In this document: positions 43,831 through 51,129 of the stretch, piece after piece
Layout of the letters: every line of letters starts with the position of its first letter
How positions within the stretch are numbered: the first letter of the stretch is position 1
Assembly: GCA_964519955.1 (NCBI GenBank)
Contig: CAZFLM010000014.1
Coordinates: 1 to 64,000, forward strand
Direction of reading: 5' to 3'
Source of the DNA: CAZFLM01 sp964519955
Lineage (GTDB): Bacteria; Armatimonadota; Chthonomonadetes; Chthonomonadales; CAJBBX01
Length of the DNA stretch: 64,000 nucleotides
The notes under the pieces: generated by a model
Told to the model about the DNA's origin: nothing
Databases searched by the model: none
The model's input: the letters and a program-made list of their open reading frames with translations, nothing else
Translations under genes and position numbers: made by a program

Positions 43831-44607
43831 TCAGTCGGCGCTCCTGTCTCGCCGGATCAGGTCCGCGTAGGCCGTCCGCCGCGGGCGTGGAAGGGCCAGG
43901 ATGTCTGCCTCCGCCCAATGGTAGGCCTGCGCGATCAGATGCACGTCCTCGTGGAGCTGCTCCGCCTCCTGCCGCAGTTCCGCCAGCACGTACCGCACCA
44001 CGTCGAACTGCAGCGAGACCGACGCGCCGCACTCCGGGCACGGGCCGCGCAGGTTGCCGTTCAGGCTCGGCGCCAGCGCCGCCATCGCCCGCTCGATGCG
44101 CCGCACCAGCCTCGCCGGAGCGTCCGGCGGCCGCACGCATCGCGCGGCGAGTTCACGCTCCGGACGCTCGCAGCCCTCGACCGCGGCCAGATCGGCGCCG
44201 GTGGGCAAACAGAACCTGGCACCGCCGTCCGCGAACTCGAACCAGCCCGGCTCGTCGGCGAACTCGCGGACCCCTCGCGCCGCGTGCGGCCGGTGGTGCG
44301 CCAGGTAGTCCGCGATGCCGAACGCCACGTCGAACCGGGCGCCGCACTCCGGGCAGTTCACATCCGCCCGGATGCGGTCGCCCATCAGCGCGGAGCGCAC
44401 CAGCAGCAGCGCGGCGTCGATGTCGCCGGCGTATCGGGTCTCCCAGCGCCACTCGCCACTCGCCGGCGGCGCCACCCGGTCGAGGAACTCCACCGCCAGG
44501 CGCGTCGTGTCGGCCGGGTTCCCCAGCAGCAGCAGGTCGTCGGCCCCATCCGGCGCGCGCAGGTCGACCACCTCGCCGGAGACCGGTAGTCGAGCCGACC
44601 CGATCAC
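43831..44607 (-). CDS. Baseplate hub assembly chaperone-like protein with two CPECG knuckles
   Basis: A 258-residue protein resembling the T4-type baseplate hub assembly chaperones found in eCIS operons, whose hallmark end reads HEDVHLIAQAYHWAEADILALPRPRRTAY. Two identical knuckles, CPECGA near residues 84 and 189, could form one zinc site. Between them lies a mostly acidic domain. The start ATG at 44607 overlaps the stop of the tube gene (ATGA), so synthesis is coupled to that of the tube protein. It probably assists tube or baseplate assembly in the cytoplasm and is absent from the final particle. Confidence 0.8.
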   Translation of the reverse strand: MIGSARLPVSGEVVDLRAPDGADDLLLLGNPADTTRLAVEFLDRVAPPASGEWRWETRYAGDIDAALLLVRSALMGDRIRADVNCPECGARFDVAFGIADYLAHHRPHAARGVREFADEPGWFEFADGGARFCLPTGADLAAVEGCERPERELAARCVRPPDAPARLVRRIERAMAALAPSLNGNLRGPCPECGASVSLQFDVVRYVLAELRQEAEQLHEDVHLIAQAYHWAEADILALPRPRRTAYADLIRRDRSAD

Positions 44608-45113
44608 TGCTCAGTCGGCTCGGCAAGGCTGAGGTCGTGCTCCCACCCCTCGTTCTCGAGCTTGATGTGCTCAATGGCGACCGCGTTGGCGCCCGCGTCC
44701 AGGTCCGGCAGCGCCTGGTACTCCGAGACCCAGCAGCGGTGGACCAGATAGCGATGGACGGGCTGGCCCGCCTCGTTCAGCAGGTCGATGCGGACCTCGC
44801 GGCGCAGGTTCTTGAGCGACGTGTTGGGCGCGCCCATGTCCAGCACCTGAGCGGCGTTCGCCCACTCCTCGAAGTCGCGGTCGTGGGTGACGCCGCGCTC
44901 CAGCGTGATCGGCTCGTACGTGGTCCGCCCCAGGCCCTTGCGGACGATCGGGTTGCCGCCCTCCTTGTATTCGATCGGGGCCGACGAGCGCTTGAGCAGG
45001 CTGGCCTTGCTGACCCCCGCGACGGGCGCGGTGCCCTGGCCGAAGTACACCAGGAAGCGGTAGGTCTTGTAGGGATCGAAGCGGCTCGTGTTGACGGTGA
45101 ACGGTTTGCCCAT
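44604..45113 (-). CDS. Inner tube protein (gp19/Hcp-like, Pvc1/Pvc5 type)
   Basis: A 169-residue tube protein that would stack as hexamers to build the inner tube. It shows the gp19-like sequence: DPYKTYRFLVYFGQGTAPVAGVSKAS, then IEYKEGGNPIVRKGLGRTTYEPITLERGVTHDRDFEEWA and RREVRIDLLNEAGQPVHRYLVHRCWVSEYQALPDLDAGANAVAIEHIKLENEGWE. Its length and order are those of the family. Only one tube gene is present, while PVC and Afp have two. It follows the sheath gene by nine bases. Confidence 0.95.
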   Translation of the reverse strand: MGKPFTVNTSRFDPYKTYRFLVYFGQGTAPVAGVSKASLLKRSSAPIEYKEGGNPIVRKGLGRTTYEPITLERGVTHDRDFEEWANAAQVLDMGAPNTSLKNLRREVRIDLLNEAGQPVHRYLVHRCWVSEYQALPDLDAGANAVAIEHIKLENEGWEHDLSLAEPTEQ

Positions 45114-45122
45114 CGGTGTCTC

Positions 45123-46727
45123 CTATGCCTGGGTCTGTCCGGCGAGGTGCGAGATCTTGACGATCACGAACTCGGCGGGCTTGAGCGGGCAGAACCCGAC
45201 CACGATGTTGACGATGCCCTGGTCGATGTCTTGCTGGGTGGTGGTCGTCTCGTCGCACGTCACCACGAAGGCCTTGCTCGGCGTCGTGCCGAAGAAGGCG
45301 CCCTGGTTGTAGAGGGAGAGCATGAACGCGTTGATCGTCGAGCGGATGGCGGCCCACAGGCGATGGTCGTTCGGTTCGAACACGACCCACTTCAGGTTCG
45401 CGTAGAGGGTCTGCTCGATGAAGAGCGTCATGCGGCGTACCGGCACGTAGCGGAACTGCTCGAACGCCGGATTGGCGGTGACCAGCGTGCGCGCGCCGTA
45501 GATGACCGTGCCCGTCCCGGGGAAGTCGCGCAGGCAGTTCACGCCCTTCGGGTTCAGCACGCCCTGGCGCATGTCGGTCATCCGCCCCGTAGCCACCACG
45601 CCGGGTGTGCCGAGAAGCGACGCCTCGACGCCGGCCGGCGCCTTCCACACCCCGCGGCGCGTGTCGGTGCGCGCATACAGGCCGGCGACGTATCCACTCG
45701 GCGGCAGCGCCTTCGGCAGGCTCGTGAGCGGGTCTGTGGAACGCAGGTACGGGAAGTAGAGCGCCCCGTTCGCGCTCAGCGGCACCGTCTTCTTGTCGAT
45801 GGCGGCGGCATCGCCGGAGTCGGCCACGGCGTCGGCGGGCGGGTCCATGATGAGGAACGCGCGCTTGCGCTCGCAGAAGGCCAGGGCGGTGCTCAGGACC
45901 GTGTTGTCCGCGATGCCCGGGATCACCATCAGGTTGAAGATGCCCACCTTGTCGAGCGCGGTCTCGGCCTCCATCGCATCGGTGAAGTCGGCGCCGAGGA
46001 ACGTGCCGGCGACCGACGCCATGTTGACGCTGCCGACGAGCGGCGTGGCGGCGCACTGGGTGAAGGAGGCTGGGTAGCCGTTGTCCTTGTCCGGCCCGAC
46101 GACAACCAGGTTGCTCACGCCGTTGATGCGCTTGGCGATGTGGTTCTCGTCGGTCGTGCTGCCAAGCTTCACGCCGCGGTACGTCTCGGCGCGCGGGCCA
46201 TAGGTGATCTCGATGTCCGCCACCGTCGGGTCGGCCTTCGGCGTGATCTTCACCTGGAGGCTGAGCGTGGGCAGGTCGGCCGGCTCCAGGCCATAGAAGA
46301 TGATCGACGCCCCGGCCGGCGACGGGAAGCGGCCGGTCGGGTTCATGACGGTCGCCGGATCCAGCGTCGAGAGGTCCGCCTCGGGATCGACCACGGCGCT
46401 CGGGTTCACGACGGCCCCGGCGGAGGTCCGGTACTTCGGCTGCAGCCCGACGACGTACGCGATGGAGCCGCCGTTAAGGAAGAACTGGTTCACCGCAAAC
46501 GCCACGTCGGACGAGAACAGGCCGCTGGAGTGGAACCCGCCGAACTCGCGCTCATACTCGGCGAAGCTGAAGAGCTGGGTCGCCGCGCCGACGTTCCGCG
46601 CCTTCGTCTTGAACGGGTGCGTGTAGCCGACGAACACCGTCACGGACGTCGGGGCGGCCGTGATGCTGTGGCTGGTACTCGGCACTTCCTCGATATAGAC
46701 GCCTGGATAGGTGGGTGCAACTGGCAT
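45123..46727 (-). CDS. Contractile sheath protein (Pvc2-4 type)
   Basis: A 534-residue sheath protein whose contraction drives the tube out. The N-terminus is diagnostic: PVAPTYPGVYIEEVPSTSHSITAAPTSVTVFVGYT. The C-terminal domain reads RYVPVRRMTLFIEQTLYANLKWVVFEPNDHRLWAAIRSTINAFMLSLYNQGAFFGTTPSKAFVVTCDETTTTQQDIDQGIVNIVVGFCPLKPAEFVIVKI, the strongly conserved handshake region. The start at 46727 has GGGAGGAG four bases upstream. It is the only full-length sheath in the operon; the protein encoded before it carries sheath-like beta domains without this core. Confidence 0.97.
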   Translation of the reverse strand: MPVAPTYPGVYIEEVPSTSHSITAAPTSVTVFVGYTHPFKTKARNVGAATQLFSFAEYEREFGGFHSSGLFSSDVAFAVNQFFLNGGSIAYVVGLQPKYRTSAGAVVNPSAVVDPEADLSTLDPATVMNPTGRFPSPAGASIIFYGLEPADLPTLSLQVKITPKADPTVADIEITYGPRAETYRGVKLGSTTDENHIAKRINGVSNLVVVGPDKDNGYPASFTQCAATPLVGSVNMASVAGTFLGADFTDAMEAETALDKVGIFNLMVIPGIADNTVLSTALAFCERKRAFLIMDPPADAVADSGDAAAIDKKTVPLSANGALYFPYLRSTDPLTSLPKALPPSGYVAGLYARTDTRRGVWKAPAGVEASLLGTPGVVATGRMTDMRQGVLNPKGVNCLRDFPGTGTVIYGARTLVTANPAFEQFRYVPVRRMTLFIEQTLYANLKWVVFEPNDHRLWAAIRSTINAFMLSLYNQGAFFGTTPSKAFVVTCDETTTTQQDIDQGIVNIVVGFCPLKPAEFVIVKISHLAGQTQA

Positions 46728-46815
46728 GGGACTCCTCCCGTTCGAGACGTGGGTTGCCACAAGCACGGAATGGGGCGCGGCGGCGGCCGGCAGCCCCGGG
46801 ATCGCAGTCGGTAGC

Positions 46816-47697
46816 CTAGACAGCCATCAGCGTGCCGCCGGCCTGGGCCGCATCGCTGGCATCGGCCCCGCCGCTGAGCAGGATCGTGCCGGGGCTCGGC
46901 ACCGCGTACTCGGCGCCCGCCGGCTTCGACACCTCGACCAGGAAGTTCCGGGCGAGCGTCGCGTCGATGGTGCTGGTCTTGAGGGCGGCGAATGACTGCG
47001 TCCAGACCACCTGCAGGTCGAACGCCTTCGGGTCCGTGGCCGGGCCGGCGTTGGAGACCGTCACCTTCGTCAGGTCGCCGGACGCGCCCGCGGCCCAGGC
47101 GTCCAGCGTGTACGCGGTCCCGCTCCCGTCGTTTGCATCGATCGCCGCGGCCGAACGGTCGGTGTCACTGCCGCCCGTGAACGAGTAGGCGCCATTCTTG
47201 GGGAGCAGCTTCACGTCGTCGGCATCGCGTGTTCGCGCCAGCCCCGCGTCCGTGCCCGCCTTGGTCTCGGTGCCGAGGACGGCCTTCACGTGGCGCGCGC
47301 TGGCGGAGTCGACGCTGAGGCCGGCGTAGGCGTCGGTCTGGATGATGGCGAGGTCGAAGAGGATGGTGCCGGAGCCCGGCGGCGACTCACGGACGTTGGA
47401 GATGGCGATCTGGATGCGGTTGCCGGACGCGCCCGCCTGCTTCGCCTTGAAGACCATGGCGGCGGCGGGAGGCGGCGACTCACCGGGCACCAGAGCCCCG
47501 GCGCTAACCAGCCGCCCGAGGTAGGCGTCCAGCAGAGCGCGCTGCTCGGTGGTGAAACCGGCGGGGCCCGCCCAGGCTGTCGACGCGATCTTGCCGTCGT
47601 CGAAGCCGAGCGCGGTCAGGGGAACGCAGAACTGCTGGCCCGAAGAAGCATCGGTGAACGTGACCGGGCCCGTGCCGACAACAGGCGTGGCGGCCAT
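46816..47697 (-). CDS. First eCIS gene: protein with two sheath-like beta domains
   Basis: A 293-residue protein at the head of the operon. After an N-terminal 90 residues (helix FTTEQRALLDAYLGRLVSAGAL), it holds two tandem beta domains of about 90 residues: 'AGASGNRIQIAISNV...FDLAIIQTDAYAGL...FTGGSD' and 'AGASGDLTKVTVSNA...FDLQVVWTQSFAAL...LSGGAD'. These resemble the inserted domain of phage sheaths (G-GN-I-V-V ... GG-D) but without the contractile C-terminal core. It may be a minor sheath, cap or external decoration. GGAGG lies six bases before the ATG, and a sigma-54 promoter lies 70-85 bases upstream. Confidence 0.7.
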   Translation of the reverse strand: MAATPVVGTGPVTFTDASSGQQFCVPLTALGFDDGKIASTAWAGPAGFTTEQRALLDAYLGRLVSAGALVPGESPPPAAAMVFKAKQAGASGNRIQIAISNVRESPPGSGTILFDLAIIQTDAYAGLSVDSASARHVKAVLGTETKAGTDAGLARTRDADDVKLLPKNGAYSFTGGSDTDRSAAAIDANDGSGTAYTLDAWAAGASGDLTKVTVSNAGPATDPKAFDLQVVWTQSFAALKTSTIDATLARNFLVEVSKPAGAEYAVPSPGTILLSGGADASDAAQAGGTLMAV

Positions 47698-48046
47698 CCT
47701 CTACCTCCAATCGGAAAGCCATCCTACTGACACGGTACAACGCGCGGGGGTTCAGGAACGGCGTATGCATTCTACGTGCCAAACAGGCAGAGTGTTCGGG
47801 AAATGGGGAGAAGGTGAAGAGGTCGAGCGTCGAAGGTCGAAGGTCGAACGGCGGGGTGGTGCGGGGCGGGCGGCGGGGCGGATCGAGGGCCTCCGAGTGT
47901 GCGGACGTCTTGGTGGCTCCGCCGCAAGTACATGGTGCTGGGCGCCGCCGCGCGAGTCCGCGGAAGAGGACGGCTGTACAGAAGGGCCGCTCAGCGATCA
48001 TGCGCCAGCGGCCGGTCAACAGCGGGGATGGACAACACATAGGGTG
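47698..48046. other. Regulatory gap upstream of the eCIS operon
   Basis: This 349-base gap separates the toxin gene and the eCIS operon, both on the minus strand. It contains the sigma-54 promoter at 47766-47781 and, at about 47818-47860, direct repeats of GTCGA(A/G)(G/C)-type (GGTCGAGCGTCGAAGGTCGA and following). Bases further upstream could hold enhancer sites for an RpoN activator. No gene is recognised. Confidence 0.6.
47766..47781 (-). promoter_or_regulatory. Sigma-54 (RpoN) promoter of the eCIS operon
   Basis: On the minus strand TGGCACG-TAGA-ATGCA matches the -24/-12 consensus TGGCACG-N4-TTGCW in all but one position, with GG and GC correctly offset by 12. The start of transcription would be near 47755, leaving a leader of about 58 nt. 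No sigma-70 promoter of comparable quality was seen in this gap. Confidence 0.8.
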
Positions 48047-48421
48047 TCAGCGAACGTACGGCTGCACCGTGGATGCACCCGACACTGCGCTGAAGTGCTT
48101 CGCGTTGAACGTGGCAACCGCCAGGCCGGTGCGGGCACAGACTGAGGCGGTGATGGCGTCCATCGCGTCGATCCCGTGGACGAGGTGCAGCGCGGCGAAC
48201 CCAGCGGCGGCGGCAATGTCCGCCTGGGTAGGCCACGCGACAGGCATCGGACTGAGGAAGCGCTCGACTGCCCGCAGCTCCGCGCTGTTCGCCGCCCCCC
48301 AGAGCAACTCGATCGCGCCGACGCCAGAGACCGCCGGGTACTGCGGCAGAGCCCGCAACCACGCCAGCGCCGACGGATGACCGCGAAGCAAGTCGACGCG
48401 GTTGCCGGTGTCCGGGAGCAT
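48047..48421 (-). CDS. PIN-domain toxin (VapC-like)
   Basis: A 124-residue PIN-domain ribonuclease of toxin type. The N-terminus MLPDTGNRVDLLRGHPSALAWL is a variant of the VapC start with catalytic Asp4. Glu is present in GVGAIELLWG, Asp in HGIDAMDAITAS, and the last conserved stretch reads TFNAKHFSAVSG followed by PY. The gene begins three bases after the end of the upstream small gene, forming a two-gene module in the usual antitoxin-toxin order. It lies next to the eCIS operon head but in a separate unit. Confidence 0.85.
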   Translation of the reverse strand: MLPDTGNRVDLLRGHPSALAWLRALPQYPAVSGVGAIELLWGAANSAELRAVERFLSPMPVAWPTQADIAAAAGFAALHLVHGIDAMDAITASVCARTGLAVATFNAKHFSAVSGASTVQPYVR

Positions 48422-48424
48422 GCG

Positions 48425-48688
48425 CTAGGTCCAGTCCCGCGTGCTCGCACGTTCCCGCAGCTGGCGCGCGAACCGCGGGCTGTCGGGCCGATCCGCGAAC
48501 ACCCCGAGTAGGCCCTCGCGCTCCCAGGTGGCGACGGCTTCGGCCGGACTGCCGGGCGGCAGCGGCGGCTCAGCCTCGCGCTCGTTGCTCAGCATCCTCA
48601 GGAACGCCGCATCGTCGAGGCCGCGCCGCGCGGCCTTGCTGCGCAACCGCGACTGCTCTTCGGCGGTCAGTTCAAGGACGAGCTTCAT
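48425..48688 (-). CDS. Antitoxin of the PIN toxin module
   Basis: An 87-residue, charged protein: MKLVLELTAEEQSRLRSKAARRGLDDAAFLRMLSNER suggests an N-terminal ribbon-helix-helix-like DNA-binding part, followed by a flexible acidic/basic tail that could wrap the toxin. The ATG at 48688 has GGGAG six bases upstream. The position (three bases before the toxin gene) and size fit a VapB-like antitoxin. The precise family is not recognised. Confidence 0.75.
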   Translation of the reverse strand: MKLVLELTAEEQSRLRSKAARRGLDDAAFLRMLSNEREAEPPLPPGSPAEAVATWEREGLLGVFADRPDSPRFARQLRERASTRDWT

Positions 48689-48770
48689 ACCAGGCTCCCA
48701 GCCCCCGTTGCCCAGAGGGGACACCCACACTATACATCACCCGCCGCCGGATGGCAGCGCCAGCGACCCC

Positions 48771-50078
48771 CTACCCCTTGATCCCCGTCAGCGTCACGCC
48801 CTGGATGAAGTAGCGCTGGGTCATGAAGAAGATGACGAGCACGGGGAGCATCATCATCGTGCTGGCGGCCATCAGGAGGCCCGGCTCGCCGCCGTGCGCG
48901 GTCTGGAAGAGCTGCAGCGCGTAGGCCATGGGCATCCTATCCGGCGAGCTGAGGTAGATGAGGGGGCCCATGAAGTTGTTCCAGGAGCCCATGAACGTCA
49001 TGATCGTGAGCGCTGCCAGCGCCGGCTTGATGAGCGGCAGCATGATGCGCCAGTAGATGCACATGTAGGAGCAGCCGTCGATCTTGGCCGCGTCCTCCAG
49101 GTCGTTGGGGATCGTCAGGAAGAACTGGCGCAGCAGGAACACGTTGAACGCGCTGCCGAAGAACGCGGGCACCCACAGCGGCTTGAGCGTGTCGATCCAG
49201 CCGATGGCGCGGAAGATGAGGAAGACCGGCATCATCGTCACCGCGCCGGGCAGCATCATCGTGGCGAGGAGCACCACGAACAGCGCGTCGCGCCCCGGCC
49301 AGCGGAGCCGCGCGAACCCGAAGGCCACCATCGAGCTGGAGAGGATCGTGCCGATGATGGTCAGGAGGCAGATGATGAGCGTGTTGCTGACGTAGACCAG
49401 GCCGCTCTTCGTCTCGGGCGGCAGGAACGCCAGCGCGTCGGGGTAGTTCTTCCAGACCGGGCCGACGCGCTTGATCTTCTTCATCGCCGAGCGCGGCACC
49501 TCGAACTCGCGGCCGGCCAGGTCGCGCGGCTCGGTGACGCGCAGAATGTTGGTGCCGGTCTCCTTCTCCTGCATCACCGCCACGGTGACCGGGCGCCCTT
49601 CGAAGGTGGCCGTCGCCAGCCCGACCTCCTTGCCGGCGATCATCACCTTCGCCTGCTGGCGCGGCACCCAGACCGGCGGGAACTGGCTCATGTCCTCGTC
49701 TTCCTTCAGCGAGGTCACGACCAGCCAGGCGAACGGGACGAGGAAGATGGCGGAGCCGGTAAGCAGCGCGAGGTGCAGCGTGACCTGCCGGCCGGACTCG
49801 CGCGCGCCCTTGCGGGTCCGCCAGTCGGCGGTCGGCCGGATGCGCACGAGGTAGACGAGCCCCGCGACGACGAGGACGCCAACCGCCCAGGCAAGCGTCG
49901 CCGTCATCCGGCCGAGGTTGACCGCCGACGAGCCCACGCAGACACCGGCAACCAGCGCCAGGAGCAGCGCCAGGTCACCCCAGCGCCGCGCGCGCCAGCA
50001 GAGAGCCGCCACCACCGCGGCACAGCCAACCGCCGCGTAGAGCGCCAACACGGTCCCAAGGGCCAACCACACGCTCAT
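48771..50078 (-). CDS. Carbohydrate ABC transporter permease (MalG-like)
   Basis: A 435-residue inner-membrane permease of the CUT1 sugar transporter class. The EAA loop that docks the ATPase is clear: LEDAAKIDGCSYMCIYWRIMLPLIKPAL. Three extra hydrophobic segments precede the MalG-like core, and a soluble insert (about 130-215, QFPPVWVPRQQAKVMIAG and following) follows the first core helix. The family's usual end reads QRYFIQGVTLTGIKG. It is the second permease of a transporter whose first permease is fused to the binding protein encoded upstream. No ATPase gene is present, so a shared MsiK/UgpC-like ATPase elsewhere is implied. Confidence 0.92.
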   Translation of the reverse strand: MSVWLALGTVLALYAAVGCAAVVAALCWRARRWGDLALLLALVAGVCVGSSAVNLGRMTATLAWAVGVLVVAGLVYLVRIRPTADWRTRKGARESGRQVTLHLALLTGSAIFLVPFAWLVVTSLKEDEDMSQFPPVWVPRQQAKVMIAGKEVGLATATFEGRPVTVAVMQEKETGTNILRVTEPRDLAGREFEVPRSAMKKIKRVGPVWKNYPDALAFLPPETKSGLVYVSNTLIICLLTIIGTILSSSMVAFGFARLRWPGRDALFVVLLATMMLPGAVTMMPVFLIFRAIGWIDTLKPLWVPAFFGSAFNVFLLRQFFLTIPNDLEDAAKIDGCSYMCIYWRIMLPLIKPALAALTIMTFMGSWNNFMGPLIYLSSPDRMPMAYALQLFQTAHGGEPGLLMAASTMMMLPVLVIFFMTQRYFIQGVTLTGIKG

Positions 50079-50115
50079 CCGCGCACCGCCTCAACCGCCC
50101 CAATGCAGGAAACAA

Positions 50116-51129
50116 TCACCGCGCGCCAACCTCGCTATCGGATTCCTCGTCCACGCCGTACTGCTGGGCCACGAGCGCGCTCACGCGAGCCTGCGCCTCG
50201 TTGCGCCGCCCCTCCATCCGCACCACCGCCTCGACCCGGGCATGCCGCGACAACTGCTGCACGACCGCCACGTCGCCCTCCGTGGCCTCCAGCGCGGTCA
50301 CGATCGCCGTGTTGCGCAGGCGGTGCGGGCTGAGCGTCTGCGGGAGGCCGGCCGCCGCCACGTAGTCGTTCACGACCTTGTACAGCCCGTCGCCGGTGAT
50401 GCCCTTGCCCTTGCCCGCCGGGTGGCACGCCTGGAACAGCACCGCGTCCTCGTCCTCGGCGTGCGGCGCGTCGCGCAGGTAGTCGGTGATGGCGGCGGCC
50501 GCGTGCGGCGTCAGCGACACCGCCTCCAGATTGCCGTCGCGCCCGCGGTTGCGCACCGCCAGCGTGCCGTCCGCCACGCAGAAGTCCCCCACCCGCAACG
50601 CACGGACCTCGGCGCTGCGCAGGGCGTTCTCCAGCAGCAGCAGCAGCAGCGCGTAGTCCCGCCTCCCCTTCAGCGTCGCGCGGTCCGGCTGGCGCAGCAG
50701 TTGCCGCACGTCGCCGGCCGGCAGGCGCTCGGGCGAGCGATAGGACACCGTCTTCACGCCCGGAACCGACCGCGTCACCCGCGCCTCGGTGATGCCCAGG
50801 CCGCGCGCGTGGTCGACCAGCGCCTTCACCGCGGCCAGGCGCCGGTTGATCGTGGCATCCGACATGCCGCGCGCCGCCAACTCGCTCTTGTACACCGCCA
50901 GCGAGAACTCGATGCGCTCCGGCGGGAGCTGAAGGTACTCGCGCGCCAGCTCCGGCGTGGGGTCGACACCGTAGCGCGACCGGAAGAAGTCGTTGAGGTC
51001 GCCCCGGTAGGCGCGGCGGGTATGTACGTTGGGCCGCGAGTCCAGCAGCGACTCGATCACGTCGCCGATGGCGCCCGCGGACGGGACCTCGGTCTCGGGG
51101 GCAGCCGATGACTTGCGAGGATCGCTCAT
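50116..51129 (-). CDS. Tyrosine recombinase-like protein lacking the catalytic tyrosine
   Basis: A 337-residue protein with an N-terminal SAM-like DNA-binding domain (NVHTRRAYRGDLNDFFRSRYG, about 35-120) and an integrase-type catalytic domain. Arg is present in NALRSAEVRALRVGD and the HxxR box in SPHRLRNTA; the second His is in LSRHARVEAVVRM. The position nine after that His, normally Tyr, is Met. The Lys beta-turn is also altered (RNRGRDGN). It is encoded inside a sugar ABC operon, with its ATG overlapping the upstream stop (ATGA). It may be a DNA-binding regulator derived from a Xer-type recombinase. Confidence 0.8.
   Translation of the reverse strand: MSDPRKSSAAPETEVPSAGAIGDVIESLLDSRPNVHTRRAYRGDLNDFFRSRYGVDPTPELAREYLQLPPERIEFSLAVYKSELAARGMSDATINRRLAAVKALVDHARGLGITEARVTRSVPGVKTVSYRSPERLPAGDVRQLLRQPDRATLKGRRDYALLLLLLENALRSAEVRALRVGDFCVADGTLAVRNRGRDGNLEAVSLTPHAAAAITDYLRDAPHAEDEDAVLFQACHPAGKGKGITGDGLYKVVNDYVAAAGLPQTLSPHRLRNTAIVTALEATEGDVAVVQQLSRHARVEAVVRMEGRRNEAQARVSALVAQQYGVDEESDSEVGAR

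Noticed and set aside
22601..47697. Tailed prophage or type VI secretion system
   Set aside because: No capsid, portal, terminase, lysis or integrase genes within the block, and no TssJ/L/M membrane complex or ClpV. DUF4157, DUF4255, LysM and AAA+ proteins point to an eCIS.
50116..51129. Integrase of a mobile element that inserted the eCIS locus
   Set aside because: The gene lacks its catalytic Tyr, is translationally coupled inside an ABC operon, and no attachment-site repeats or tRNA gene were found.
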